Source: Tetraselmis striata
Lineage: Eukaryota > Chlorophyta > Chlorodendrophyceae > Chlorodendrales > Chlorodendraceae
Direction of reading: 5' to 3'
Assembly (NCBI GenBank): GCA_006384855.1
Contig: VCJN01000486.1
Coordinates: 62,001-126,000 of the forward strand
DNA: 64,000 nucleotides
The translations under genes were made by a program, and so were the position numbers. Below are positions 1 to 12,204 of this stretch, in pieces. The stretch's first letter is position 1. Every line of letters starts with the position of its first letter. Under the pieces are notes generated by a model that was not told where the DNA came from, did not search any database, and was given only the letters and a program-made list of their open reading frames with translations.

Positions 1-537
1 AAAATATTAACCCGCCTGGCCCGTACCTCTCCCTGGTGCCGAACGACTCGTCGCTGTACCGCATTGGGAACCGATTTGAAGTTGAGCTATTAAAATCCGT
101 TCATTAAGATTGACGCCTGTAGTATCGCGTTCTAAATAAAGCATCAAAGTAAGAAATCATGCCATAATTTAAGGATCCTTACATGCCGAGATAATCCACA
201 CAGCGATACCCGTACCCCGCAGGCTACATGCCATGGTAACTACTGCACCCGTACAGTCCGACCGGAATGCGCATGGATGAAATCTTGCCCGTGTTCGGTG
301 GTGGTCGGTGTTGCTGATACTGTACGTTGGTGACTGCATGCGCTTTATCTGATATTTTCTCACTCCTTCGCGCCACCTCGCCATGGTGGCACAACTGTGC
401 GCCACTTCATTTAAGTATTGTTGCTTGCCGCCCCACACAACCATCAGGCTTGGTCGCTGCGTCTGCAGTGACTCGCACACTTCGAGCAGCGCTCATCTGA
501 TTTCAATATCCCTGAGAAAAGTGCCGTGTGTCGCTCG
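1..537. other. 5' flank, no gene recognised
   Basis: Short open frames occur on both strands here but none shows a recognisable domain or a convincing splice pattern. The stretch directly before 538 should hold the promoter and 5' UTR of the bZIP gene; no clear TATA box was seen. Confidence 0.4.
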
Positions 538-3112
538 ATGGCGGGCGGACCACCAAAGAAGGCACTAGCGATTCGTCTGAGGCTCGGTGGTGCCGGCAAG
601 AAGTATCAAGACGGACCTCGCAAGAACGGCCAGTTGTCGCCTCTGAGCGGAGGTAGCCTGAAGGGGTCAAGATCTCCCTCGGAGAACCCTGCGGGGAGCA
701 GCGACGACAGTGATACGGAACCTCAGAGGAAATCGCCTCTGGGTCCGCTGGACACGCGTATGATTGTCCGCAAGCCACGCACCAAGATGCGGCGCGCGCC
801 GGCGAAGCATGTCAAGGCTGCGGCCGCCCTAATTGGGGTCAATAAGCCGCCTCGCAAGCGGAACCCCCTGCCCTCACCAAGAAAACCTGCTGGAAAGCCA
901 AAAGCCTCTACCCCGGCCATGGACGAGCCAGATTTCCTATCGTTGCTTGCAGAGGCGGGCGAGAAATTGGAACGTGACTCCAATGACTGCAAGGAGCTGG
1001 TCGACGCCGAGGCCAGCGCCAAGGCCGTCAAGGCCGCAGCGCAGCCCTCGTGGAAGCAGCGTGCCAAGCAGAGCGAGGAGGCCCGAGCTTCCAGCCGAGA
1101 GGTGGAGGAGACGTTGGACGCGGGAAGCAGCGGAGCAACAGAGGAGCAGAAGACTGGCGTTAAGGGGGGCGATGACGGAGGCCTCCAGAAGAAGGGGTTT
1201 CAAGTATCGGCTGGAACAAAAGCGTCGGCTACTGAGGAACAAGAGCCCGGCGGAAGATGAAGTCGCGAAGCCGCGAAGCGAGGGTACGGAGGTCAGCAGG
1301 CCGGTAGAAACCGAGACGCGGAAACCTGGGACCTCGGCCCCCGACCAGTCCCCCCCCATCATGCGCAAGCAAGACGCAAAACCTGCCCGGATGACTCCAA
1401 GCGGCCGGCCCAACAGCTTGCTGCAAAGGCTGAAGGAGAAGGCCAGCGGTGGCGCGGCTGGCGTGTCCAAGAGCCGGGGCGGCAGCGGCTCCCTGCAAGG
1501 GAGCGGATCCCGGAAACTGGGCTTTCCTGCCGAAATGCCTGCGCCGGCTCCTCGCCCCGCTGCTGAACGGCACATAAGCCCGGACGGTGACGCGGAGGTG
1601 CTGCCTCGGCCCTTCGTCGCACATGCGGCGCTTGCTAAAACTGAAGACATGTCCAGAAAGGTGCGGCGCCGAGGGTTGTAGGACGCTGTATGTTCTTTTG
1701 CTTTAACCTGCCTCGTGGTTCCGTGGCCTGACATAAACGACGCCCCAGGAGCACAAGCCCCGGCAGGAGCTTCCTCCCATGGACGATGACGATAGTGATG
1801 GCGTAGACTCCACTGAAGACGAAGACGCATATGCAGACCGCGGCGGGGATCAGTCCCCTGACTCTGATAATGGGGACCCCGATGCCAAGCGCGCGCGCTC
1901 TGGCGATGAGGAAGAAGAGGCTAAGCGGCTGCGCCGCATGGAGGCAAACCGTGAGGCTGCTAGGCAGACGATTCGTCGCAAGCGTGCCCACTATGAGTTG
2001 ATGCTTTCCAAGGAAAAAGCGCTGGAACAGGCAAATAACTCGCTCTTCCTCGACATCAAACAAGTCAGGCATGAGGTGGATGCTCTGCAGGGCACCATAG
2101 GCTACCTGCAGAGCCTCCTGGAGAACGCCAGCGAGGAAGACCATGAGGATCGCCTCCGAATCTGGCATGCTATGCAGAATGAGCAGAACCGCCTGGACGA
2201 GCACCGGGACTCCATGAAGAGCCGCCTCGCAGATGAGTTGAGGCGCCCTGATACGAACAGCGAGCGATCCAAAGACGACAAAATCAGGGCGTTTGAGGAT
2301 GGCAGAGCTCCCAGCTGCGAAGCCGAGGATGACTTGCATCGTCGCAGGTCTGACGAGGATCGCCGCTCTGCTGAAGCACGGCACAGTGAGGAGCGGCGCC
2401 GTGATCCCGCCCGGCGCTCCAACAACCTCCGCGGTGAGGCCCTATCAACCCAATGCGCGCCTCTGTGTTGTGGCCTCTGACACGACAATTAATACTCGTG
2501 GCAAGCATCCTCACCATGTGGTTGTTGTGTATGCCAGACTCGGGAAAAGGAAATGGCCACAGCCCAAGCGAGTGGGCTTTCAGACGCCAAGGTGGCCCTG
2601 ACAGGGGTCACAGCCGCATGCCTCCAACCTCGGGACCTCCGGGTTTCCCCCCGGACATGGCGGCATTATTCGCTGCGGGTGGCATGCCGCCGCCTGGCAT
2701 GCCACCCCCTGGAATGTTCCCCATGCCCGGCATGATGCCGCCAATGCCCACACCCGAGCAGATGCAGGCAATGGCTCAGTCCGGGTGTCCACCCCCGTGG
2801 ATGGCCATGCCACCTGAGCTTGCGGCGCAGCTGGCTTCCCAAGGTGGCCGCCCGGGCCCCGGCGGCATGTCACAGCAAGAGGCAGAGGCCACTATGCACG
2901 CCCTGGCATCTGGTGCGATCCCTGACATGCACCCCGGCATGATGCAAGACCTCCCGCCGAGTATGCGAGGCATGCCGCCGGAGATGATTGCGCGTATGAT
3001 GCAGGGCTTTCCCATGCACCCTGGTGGGCCACCCGGCATGAGGCCACCTGGCTCCTATAGATCCGAGAAGGCAGGTCCTCGGCCACTACCACCGCACGGT
3101 CCAAAACCCTAG
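538..3112 (+). CDS. bZIP-type transcription factor with acidic/basic N-terminal and Met/Pro/Gly-rich C-terminal regions
   Basis: Probable nuclear DNA-binding regulator. The start is the ATG at 538. Introns read at 1661-1766 (AAAG|GTGCGG to GGCAG) and 2434-2537 (GCG|GTGAGG to GCCAG) keep frame and join three blocks. Block 1 is Lys/Arg/Pro/Ser-rich; block 2 (1767-2433) carries an acidic stretch, then the bZIP; block 3 (2538-3112) is rich in MPPPGM-type repeats, perhaps an activation or low-complexity region. The basic region has NREAARQTI (Asn codon at 1947) followed by RRKR; zipper positions M-L-L-V-L-L fall exactly every seven residues from the Met codon at 2001. Ile replaces the usual Arg/Lys of N-x7-R/K. 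Within block 1 the coding frame changes from frame 1 to frame 2 between about 1150 and 1300; a further intron or a single-base error there is unresolved. A TGTAA poly(A) signal lies near 3257. The family call is firm; target genes are unknown. Confidence 0.75.
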
Positions 3113-3659
3113 CTCAGCCGCTGTTTTCTACTCGGGGGTGATCGCTCTTCTGAGTTATGTATCAATAAGTCTCAAGCCGGAAAGCTGTGAGGTACAATAG
3201 TGTTTCCGCAGCGCTCGTGCGGAGCACTGTTGCCCATGCGCCGCGATGTCTCCGGCATGTAAAACACATTTATCTCATGTCAATGCCAGACGATACCGAG
3301 CGGCACAGAGCATGCCGGGCAGCCTTGAGCATTGATTTGGAACGGTGCTCCAACACGAGGTGGAGTATCCGTAGGGTCGGTGATGATGATAGAGTACTTG
3401 TATCGGGATTGAACACCGCCTGGGGATCGTGTCGGGAGGTTCGTGCACGGGTTCATCCATCTGTCTCATCCACTGGTAGTATTGTATGTGGCCGTAAAGC
3501 GGCACCGGGTGATGTTTTTGAATGATCTTTTGTATCGACTATTGCTGTCACGGAACGTTGTAAATACAAAGCATCATCATTAGTAGGAATATAAATGGGC
3601 TTAGCTGCGTACTCAACTGGGACGCGGTGATGCCCTCGAACCACCTACACCTCCACGTA

Positions 3660-3696
<37 letters not shown>

Positions 3697-3769
3697 AAAG
3701 CATTACATATGGCCGTCTGTTATGGTGACAATAACCGCCATCTAGGGTCGAAGCATCAGCCTTCTAGTG
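3113..3769. other. 3' flank of the bZIP gene / intergenic
   Basis: No gene seen. It contains TGTAA motifs near 3257 and 3558, the former a candidate poly(A) signal of the bZIP gene, and a (TC)n run at 3662-3695. Confidence 0.4.
3662..3695. repeat. (TC)n microsatellite
   Basis: About 16 uninterrupted TC dinucleotides read directly from the sequence. Confidence 0.95.
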
Positions 3770-5428
3770 ACCAAATTTGTGTGCATTTCAGACGCACATC
3801 ATGATGGCTACTTCCACTACCAGAGGCACCCAATCAATTACCAACTCCTCATTGCTGCCCCTCTCTCTGAGCAGCCACAGTCCGGCTGTGCCCCGATGTG
3901 CCGGCTGCATCATCCACATCAGCCGCCCTGCGCAGGCTGCTCACGGTCTTGGTCGCCGTGCCGTGCTGCTCGTATCCAAAGGAGTCAATACCCAGACGAT
4001 GCCACTCTTGAAGTTCGCCGAGTTCTTGAAGAATTAGAACGGGAAGAGCGCTCTTGAAGAGCGCCTCCCCCACCTACTCCAACAAGTACGTCTATGGCCA
4101 CTCTCTGGATGCCCCCTCATGCAGCGCCTTGTTCGCCCACACCCGCAACCCGCTACGCCGCAGCTCCGCAGCCGTCTTGTACAGAAAAGGCGCTCAGCTA
4201 TGCAGGCAGCGTGCCTACTAGTGCGTTGCCTTCCAGGCACCCGTGAGCTAGGCATCACAGCGCCATCTCAGAAGCAGTATTGCAAGCGGCAGCAGCTGTA
4301 TCCCTCAAGACTCTGCCTAGGCCTGGCCAAGCTAGGCACAAGCTACATGGCTCCCCTCCCTCTATTTCCAACAAAATAATCGCCATGCAACCGCACAGGC
4401 GAAGGGCCATCCCGCCACGCTCACAGCTGCTCTTAGCTTGAAAGGGCGCTTTGCATTGGCGCACGGTGCCTGTTAGCTCGTCGTCCCAGAGATGCCTGCA
4501 GGGACGGCAGAAGGGCAGCCCAGCAGCGTCAGCCAAATGTCTAGAATCACCCAGCAGGGCGCTGCCTGACTGCTATCCGCACTCTCAGCCCCCTTCGTCC
4601 CATCGACTCCCTCACAGCAGGCAAATCTACCGGGACAGGAAAAACCATGGACCCATCCGCAGTAAGCAGTGCGCCGTCGGGCCATCCACACTCGCAATCG
4701 CCGCAAGGTCGAAAGGGCGCTGAGGTGCAGCGACAGTGCGGCTTTGAGTTTGCCGACCCAAAGGAATCTGCAAGTAAGCACCGTAGCAGCACAGCTTTAT
4801 TTACATAGAAGCACTGCTGTCATCACTCAACAGCTCCCCTTTCCTCTTCTAACTGCCGCTGATATCCACCAGGGCAGGGAATTCTAGCATAAATTCACCG
4901 CATCTCACATGTTTAGGAGCCGTGAAAGGACACCCATGCGCACCAGCAATGTGCCTCTCGGTGCTGTTGCTTTGAGACATCTGCAGGGGGGGCAGCCGTG
5001 TAAATCCGTCCCTGGCAGCAACGATGAAAACATCAGCAGCAATCCTTGCCAGCAGCGCACCCCCCCCCCCCCCCCACCCCCCCATCTCAAACCAACCCCT
5101 TAACCTCTCTTTCGTACGAGACAGAAACTCCACTCACAAGAATTCCAATCTTGAGAGCGCGCTGAGCAAGCTGCACACTGTTCGCAAGCCGGTTGTTCTG
5201 CGGGAGTAGAAGCAGCGCGGACCTCAACCCCGACAGCTGCACTGCAAGCGACAACAGTGACAACCAGCCCAGCACTACCCTCGCATTCTGATCCCTTCTC
5301 CCTCGGTCAAGAAAAGGCTGCATCCATGGGTCTACAGAATCCCAGAATGAATGGCTTGCAGGGACAGCGGCGCGATGCACTCACAGCCAATTTCAAGCTA
5401 GACGAGGGCGCTCAGCTGCGCTAGCAGA
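3770..5428 (+). CDS. Probable multi-exon low-complexity protein (Ser/Thr/Pro/Ala-rich), unidentified
   Basis: Not recognised. Several stretches stay open and read like protein. One runs through about 3770-4250 and includes a short acidic helix (LEVRRVLEELEREERS, followed by an in-frame TGA at 4055-4057) and then a Pro/Ser/Ala-rich part ending at a GTGAGC donor near 4241. A second covers about 4270-4438. A third, around the ATG at 4646, runs to a GTAAGC donor near 4772. The last, about 5150-5428, is Thr/Ala/Pro-rich and ends in ANFKLDEGAQLR and a TAG. Phases between them were not all reconciled, so exon limits are approximate. It could instead be a decayed gene or fortuitous GC-rich open frame. 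Confidence 0.3.
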
Positions 5429-6535
5429 GTGCCAGTGAGAAGATTGCATCTCGGACCTAGGGGATCACAGCCATAGGGGGGGGGGGGGGGGGGGGGCAGC
5501 GTCTCCACCTCAGCATGGCAGTTACACATCCTAAGCTCCTACGCCAATAGTCTAAGCCCTACACATGGGCTCAAGGCAAAAGCACAACGCCCGCCCATGG
5601 CATGCAGAGAGTCGCATGTTGCCAGGCAAACCGACTCACAAACCAACTCACAAGGATGTTCTACTTGAAAGGGTGCCTAGCTGCGGCAGCACTGCGCCTA
5701 TCAGTGCACCTCGACGAAGAGTACTGCAACCGGCAGCATTGCGGTGGCTTTCCTTTATCATCGCCACAGGCACTACCCAGCAGGCCCCGATGTATGGGAC
5801 GCACTCGATGCCTCCCCCCCCCCCCCCCCCCCTCTCCGCAATTTCACAAGAAACCAGTTTCTGCGGCGCATTGGAAGTCCAAGCCCCATTCACACCACGC
5901 AAGGCACTGGCTGGCGCATCGCACGCACATCGTTTCCAGGTTCATTCGGGAATTAGTATTTGACGCGCCTCGCCTTGGCTGTTCCAGCACGCCGACCAAA
6001 CTTGAAGCAGGGATTGCAAACTTGCCAACTATCTTGAAGTGTAATATATATATACAATTACAGGTGCGCAGGAGTACCCGTACGAGTACCGGTATTTGAG
6101 CTCTCCCTCCATGCCCAGCATTATTCAACGTCGTGACTGGGAGCTATCATTCCCGGAGCTTGAAGCCCACGCTGCTGGAGTTCAAGACCATGCGGTACGG
6201 TGTCAATGAAGTGCGCTGCAATGCCCTGGACCACGGCCCTGGATCGGTTCTAGCATGTCAGCGGCAACATGTCAGCGCTTGTAGCTATCACGCGTCGGTT
6301 TGCTGGGCCAACATGTACTACAGCCAACATGGACACTGACATACCTGAGGAGCAACATGACGCCGGGGCCGGCACCTTTCTGGCCGCACTCCGGGGCGCC
6401 GGTAGAGTACAACAGCCCGCGATCCGCACGGTCGCAAATGGAAAATTTCGCGGGCACCCAACTCCCACCTGCTACCCGTTGGGCGACACACACACGACCG
6501 AGTACATGTAGGTATGGGTACTGGTACGGCTGGCT
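5429..6535. other. Intergenic with G and C homopolymers
   Basis: No supported gene. A G run sits at 5476-5496 and a C run at 5813-5832. Around 6060-6100 there are several GTAC-containing words (GAGTACCGGTA-like) that recur elsewhere in the window, for example near 43065, 52890 and 57960. Confidence 0.4.
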
Positions 6536-6539
6536 GAGG

Positions 6540-6985
6540 CTATGTGCTCCCGTTTCCATGCTCAATGCATGCGGGTCATGGCACGCCGGCACGGGTCACA
6601 CCTGGAGATGCCACAGCTTTACGCAAAGACCGTGCAAGATGGCAAGGAGCATAGTTCTGAGTCTACTCCGTTGACCACGAGCTACATGTCTAAATGTCTA
6701 TATAAACAGCTCGGCTCGCGTGGCCGAAAGGACTTTGAGTAGCGTCTACCGCGCCGCATGTTGTCATCATGGGTGCCTCTAAAGCGCCATAGGGACAGCC
6801 CCAACATGACCGATGGCCCTGTGGTTCAGAAGGCGCTCAAGCTGTTTGTCATCGACACAACATGGCAGACAATAGTGACCGATCGCATAGCCTGGCACCA
6901 AGTGCTGACGCACGACAACTTCATAGGCAAGCAACCGATGAAGAACAGACTCAATCCTCTTGAAAATCCATAGTTTCTGCGTATT
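6540..6985 (+). mobile_element. Retroelement fragment, possibly LINE 3' coding end (copy 1)
   Basis: This block recurs in inverted orientation at about 51770-52225 with roughly 80% identity by eye, including the word ACCGCGCCGCATGTTGTC before an ATG. The short frame from 6758 reads LKRHRDSPNM and later TTWQTIVTDRIAWHQV; a Trp...Asp-Arg...Trp spacing of this kind is typical of the C-terminal end of LINE-type reverse transcriptases (W...A.DR..W). The element class is inference from that short motif; the repetition is seen directly. Confidence 0.45.
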
Positions 6986-8330
6986 GTAGCCTCATCACAT
7001 AATACATGAATTGCACCCACCACTTCATTTCATCGCTGCCCGGCTTCCCGCCCGCGAGAATTCGCGATTCCGTGTTTAGGTACCATTTAGCTACCCAATA
7101 TATGTTCTATACTTGCCTCTCGCGCAGCTGGCCCATGTAAATATACATTGTGGTCCAACGCCCGCCTGAAATTAAAATTTCGTGCGCTGCTAATATATAT
7201 GACTGTATTAATACGGACGAGTGCTTCGTCGTCATTGGCTCACTGTTGATGCTGCCGGTAATGACATATACATGTACCGCCTGGTATGCTGGATGTAACT
7301 TATAAGAGCGCTAGTAAGAAATCCACCGCTATAAGCAATACTTGGAGATGAACTGCATACGGTCGCCGCTCAAAGCGGTCCGATGCGCTGCCCGCGCGAT
7401 GCGGGACGGATGAGCGATGCGCGATCGGCTGGGAGTCCGGGCAACCCGCGCACGTGTGTGCGACCCGTGGGTGTGTGGTAATCCATGGCCGCGCGCTGTG
7501 CGGCTTCGGCAACTGTATGACGGACGAATCTACGCCGCTTGATTTATTAATTTCTTAATGATGAGGAAGCGTGCACGCTCTCGAGCTGCGCCACCAAGCT
7601 CGGCACCCCGATGATTTATCCGGCAAGCAAGGCCTCCTGCTAAGCTCGGGTGATGCACAGAGTGCCTCGAGATGAAACGGCGCCCCGATCCGTAGTCAAG
7701 CACGTGATGGCGTATATCGTGCGGCGCACCCCCTTGCTTTCTCACATCACCCCATGTGCCGAAAATCTTGCCCGTGTACTCCGACATGTCAAGAATGTCT
7801 CGAAGTGCATGCATGAGCCGTATTGTCCCAGCTCCGTACTGTGCCACGCCGCATCGCGCGCTACCAACCTCCGGTGCATGTCAGCAGCACCCAACATGGG
7901 GTGTTCAAACCGATCCACAGCCGTGGCCCGGGGCACTATTGCAACCGTGCAGCGCATTATTGACCTCGTACGTCATAGTCTTGAACTCCAGCAGCGTGGG
8001 CTTCAAGCTATGGGGGTGATAGCTCCCGGTCACGGCGTTGAACGCCAAGAGCTATGTGTCTGGCACTATGTCCCTGAGTTCAACCTTGGGTACAATGTTG
8101 CCCAGAGGCAATGCTTGCTGGAACAATCAGTCCTCCACCTACTCTCGGCGTACATGGATGTCCATATCGTGAACACCGTTATCCCGAAAGGCGTCTGCAA
8201 TAGCATCGTGATGCGGGCGCCTGTGAGGGTCGCCATGTGCCAGCAGATTCATGACCGCGTCGCCATAGAAGTCGACAGTGACCGGGTTGTTCTATGTTTA
8301 GGGCATAATGATCTTTGTAGGCTTGAGGCG
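6986..8330. other. AT-richer spacer without a supported gene
   Basis: Open frames here have no recognisable domain. The right half probably belongs to the decayed retrotransposon whose integrase lies on the minus strand immediately to the right. Confidence 0.35.
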
Positions 8331-8337
8331 AGATGCG

Positions 8338-9745
8338 TTAGCGTAGGCAAGGAAAATGTTTGCAACAAAGGAAATTGCTACAGTGTACCGGGTCGTACAC
8401 GGCCTTATACAACCATTGGCTTGACAGCCGATTATGGTACGCAAGCTCTAGGCTTGGAGACGCGATACAGTCTTGAAGCCATCGGGGATTGCTGCGGACA
8501 GCCTTGGGCATTGGGCAGAATTCTGCGGGCACAATGTGGCCGTGCGCTGGTGTGGCATCTAACACGTGCATGTGGCGTACGAGTATAATGATATGATCAT
8601 GTGGAAGCTCAACTCGGCCGGGAACGGCATCGGCAGGGGTTTCCGGGGATTCGCAACGGAGGAGGCGAGAGATGTGGAATACGGGAATGGCAGTCCATAG
8701 TAGGGGTATAGGCGGAGATGATAGCCAACATGCATTTGAAGAAAATTTTACGGACGATAGGTATGGGCCGATGTAGTGTTGATGTAAGTTTCGAACGGAC
8801 TGATTGCGGAGCATGAGATGCTGTGTAGACACCCAGATCATGTTGCCTTCGTAAACTCATTATCGAGGCATGACATGCTACGGTCGGCATAAGCTACTTG
8901 ATAGGCATCGGCGAGTTAAATTCTTCTGTGACTAGGGCGCGGGTATCATGTATTATTTGTATGATGTCAATGCGGTCGGCGGGGTCGACAGGTTGAAACA
9001 ACAAGATTTCGGATGTACAGCGGGTTTATGCCGCAGCGGGCCTCGAATGGAGTGCCTTTAGTTGCGGAATGGTGGGTATTGTTACAACTGAATTCGGCAA
9101 GAGATGGATTATTGAGCCGTTCGTCATGGTTTTGGTGTACGAAGAAGCGAAAGATGTATTAAAAAGTGCGGTGCGTGCGTTCGGTTTGGCCGTCCGTCTC
9201 GGGGTGATATGACGTGATGATGTTTGATTTGGTGGGTAACGAACGAAACATATTTCGCCGAAAACGAGAGTAAAGCGGGGTTCGCGGTCCGATATTATCG
9301 TGCGGCAAAGGCCATGGTGGCGGAAAATATTATCAACAAGCAAGCGGGCAAGCCGGGGGGCGTCTATATGAATGCTACATGGGATGAAGTGGGATTGTTT
9401 TGTATAAGTGTAGACAAATGTGGTGATAGTATCGAAGTCATCCAGCAATGGCATGCCAGTAGTAAAGTCCATGGAAATTGCTTCCCAGGGGCGTGTGCCT
9501 TTTGGGAAAGGGAGACAGAAAGGCAGCCCATGAGATGATGGGTGGGATTTCAATACGTCGGCAAGTACGGCAATAAGCCTTGATTGACCCACCGTGAATG
9601 TTTCCCAAAACATGTTGGCCCACCAGAGTTTTTTCGAAAGGTTGGTGAGAGTGCGCTCGCCATCGGGGTGATCGGCGGCGTCGTGAAATTCCTGGATAAG
9701 CCAATTAATAAGCAGGGATTATTTGAGGTAGGCAAGCAGACTTGG
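8338..9745 (-). mobile_element. Decayed Ty3/gypsy-type integrase (pol remnant)
   Basis: Read on the minus strand through several frameshifts, three integrase parts appear in order. First an H2C2-type zinc region near 9740-9560 (EFHDAADHPDGERTL, then YCRTC). Then the rve catalytic core in 9613-9200 (PWEAISMDFTTGMP; FVYTYTKQSHFIPC; IISDREPRF). Last the C-terminal segment near 8840-8620 (DMIWVSTQHLML; LHQHYIGPY; FHISRLL), matching the usual W-L-S-T...K-L...GP-F...HPVFHVS order of gypsy integrases. Frameshifts and a lost QTER-like motif show it is dead. A stretch resembling decayed RNase H-proximal sequence lies upstream (9900-10000). LTRs were not found. Confidence 0.75.
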
Positions 9746-10600
9746 CAGTCATCCAGTATAATTCGTCGTTGGAATCAAATTTAGCGACTAATAACGTCAT
9801 TGCGAATGCGGCTGTCATCGTCGATTTTCGTCGGTCGTATATAGCCGTGGCGGGTGCGATTAACCAAATTATTTTGCATTAACTTTTGGGTGGCACAAAG
9901 TCGAGACAAAATCGCGCATATTTTCTAGATCCCTGTCTAGGAGCTGGGTGCCGTGTTCGGTAAAGCCGTGTCGTGAGTCTGGGCCACGGGATAAAACATC
10001 AAGTAACGTCATTTTGAGAGTAGCCTTTGCGATATAATTTTGCTAGGGCACGCTTCCATGTGCGGGCGGGGGTGATCAGCAAAGTATGGGAAAATTATAC
10101 TGAGCCATAGGGAGTGATGGCGGCCTAGCGCCGGCTGGTCTGGCAAGTGGCGTAGTGTGGCATGGTGGGCAATAACCGTGATTTTCTAGCTACCTTTAAT
10201 ATAACAGCGCCATTCGTTTAATGCAGACTACACCGAAAATTTCTTAATGACCGTAGGTGGGCTATGGAGTGTGGGCGGGCTGTAAAACTTTGGCATAGTA
10301 AGGGCATGGTCGGAGGTGGCCCTCTGAATGTGTCTAAATTAAGACAGTGCCCATGAATATTTGGAAGCATCACCGGTTCAGACTACATATTCGGCGTTTG
10401 GCCATGTTTTAAATGTTGTTAAAACCGGGGCCGAGCACATGGCTTTTGTCGAGCGTAAAGGCAATATGTTCTGCTCGTCCTTTCCAATCAAACTTCCATG
10501 TTTTTCGACATATGTCAGAGGGGGGCAGCCATGTGGGAATATTTATGCACATCTTTTCTATACGAAGTGAAAAACCCTAGGAGCTACTGTACTTGTTGCA
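9746..10600. other. Probable decayed pol sequence, no intact gene
   Basis: On the minus strand a short readable patch around 9890-9985 may be upstream pol sequence of the neighbouring gypsy remnant. No domain beyond that could be supported. Confidence 0.3.
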
Positions 10601-10639
10601 CTGTTTTAGGTTGTACACCAACTCATAAGGTTTGTACGT

Positions 10640-10815
10640 GGTGCTGGCTTGCTTGCTGGACCGATAGCCCATCTGGATGAAAGGCAAAAAAAGTGTCCCA
10701 CATGACTCGCTTGCCAGGTTGAACCACGTAGTGCATTAGCGCCTCCTTGCCTATCTTCACCATCCCCTCTGCCAGCCCGTTGGGTTGCGGATGGTATAGC
10801 CGCGGCAGCGCCCGC
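10640..10815 (-). mobile_element. Integrase fragment (second retroelement, 3' part)
   Basis: The minus strand reads LYHPQPNGLAEGMVK followed by WDTFFAFHPDGLSVQQASQ, matching the HPQxNGxAER helix and downstream W-x3-L...QASTG region of Ty3/gypsy integrases. It continues the catalytic fragment at 12205-12286 of the same strand, but about 1.4 kb of other DNA separates them. Confidence 0.65.
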
Positions 10816-12204
10816 CGCCATGCAGCGGTCCACCATAAGCGGAGGATCATGGATGCGGCAGGCCCCGCGGCACCACCCCCACCTGCTCCACGTGGTGGGC
10901 GTTGGTAGCCCCTAAGGCCCGTGCCGGCTTGGTGCGGCAGGGGGCTAAGCGGGGCGGCCGGTTGTGGAGGGTCCTTGGATCTTGCGACGACTAGAGAGCC
11001 CGACGGAGGCTTTTCAAATAATACTAGTAGACCCGATATAGCGCCTGCTAGCGCCACCGCAACCATGTACGGTGGGCTGCTGAAAAACATTCATGTACGA
11101 CCTCGGCCTTGCGTCGGCCTCTCCGAGATCCGCCTACATGTGAGCAGGGGGACTATATGGCTTGGGCGGGGGCAGCCTACTCGCGAGGGATGTTCGAAAT
11201 AAAATCGTGTTCTCGTACTTCGGTTGTACGACCGTGGCGGACATGCAGAAGATCTGGCGTATCCCCCTAGCCACCCGTATGTGTTTCATTTGTAGTGGAT
11301 CTCTCGAGTCCCGACCTAGTACAGCGGAGTGCTCGGCGGCGCCTTGCGGCCGACCCGTTCGGAACACCCGGGAAACTCTCAGCCGCCCCGTCATAACGGG
11401 CGAGGGCGCCGAGCGCGAGGAGACTAGAGCCCGGCACTTACAGGCGGGGCGGGCGTTCGCTGGGGCGGAGAGGCCGGGCGTGGCATTGAGTCATGGGCTA
11501 GGAGACAGGAGCCGGAGTGCCCTGAGGGAGTCGCAGGCATGCAGCGGGAGGAGTCCGCTCGCGGCCATCTCGGTCCGACCCTGGACGGGCGGCTACATCG
11601 GCGAGGCGCGGCGCGGAGAAGAGCGGCGCGCGAGCGAGCAAGACCGGCTTACCGACCACGGAGCGACGACACGCGGACCAGGGGCGGGGGGGGGGGTGCC
11701 CTTTTCCCCTCTAGTCTCCCTTGGGGATCCTACCGCAAGAGCTCAAGGTGAGATGGTGGCAGCATCGGCGGACTGCGGGCGATGCCGGCGGACCGCCACA
11801 ACAGGCGCGATGGGGCGATCAGCGCAGCGACTTGCGGGGTATTTTCAGCGACGGCGGCAGGTGGAGCAAGACGCAGCACGACGACCGAAGATTGCGCGGT
11901 GCCGGTGCAATACCGACGTATAGGACACCCTTTTCGGGGGGCGGCGAGAACTGTATTCGTAATCCCCGATTTGCCAATTAGCGGTATAGTCGCTCGTACT
12001 GGCGACCGACCGCCCGTAGGTATCCGGAAAATAACACAGCTACTGATCACGTGATGGAAGGAGGATGGCCGGAAGCATGAGCTGTAATTACACTATATGT
12101 GTTTCCTACTATGGTTAGAGATGGCAGGCCCTAAGAACAACCCGGTCTGGGCGGTGGAGAGCAGCAGGCTAGCACGTTGTAATCAATATTAATTTCAATT
12201 GGTA
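10816..12204. other. GC-rich insertion inside an integrase gene
   Basis: This segment lies between two parts of one integrase, so it is probably inserted or rearranged DNA. It holds a 254-codon plus-strand open frame (11162-11923) rich in Arg/Ala/Gly with no recognised domain and a short G run near 11690. An LTR or solo element is possible; no terminal repeats could be matched by eye. Confidence 0.35.

Noticed and set aside
937..1830. 297-codon minus-strand open frame under the bZIP gene
   Set aside because: Shadow of the GC-rich plus-strand coding sequence; Ser/Leu/Arg-rich without a domain.
4600..4650. AGKSTGTGKT as a Walker A (P-loop) motif
   Set aside because: Spacing is G-x5-GKT instead of G-x4-GKT and no NTPase sequence follows.
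11162..11923. 254-codon plus-strand open frame
   Set aside because: Arg/Ala/Gly-rich composition explained by high GC; no ATG at the start, no domain, and it lies between two halves of one integrase.
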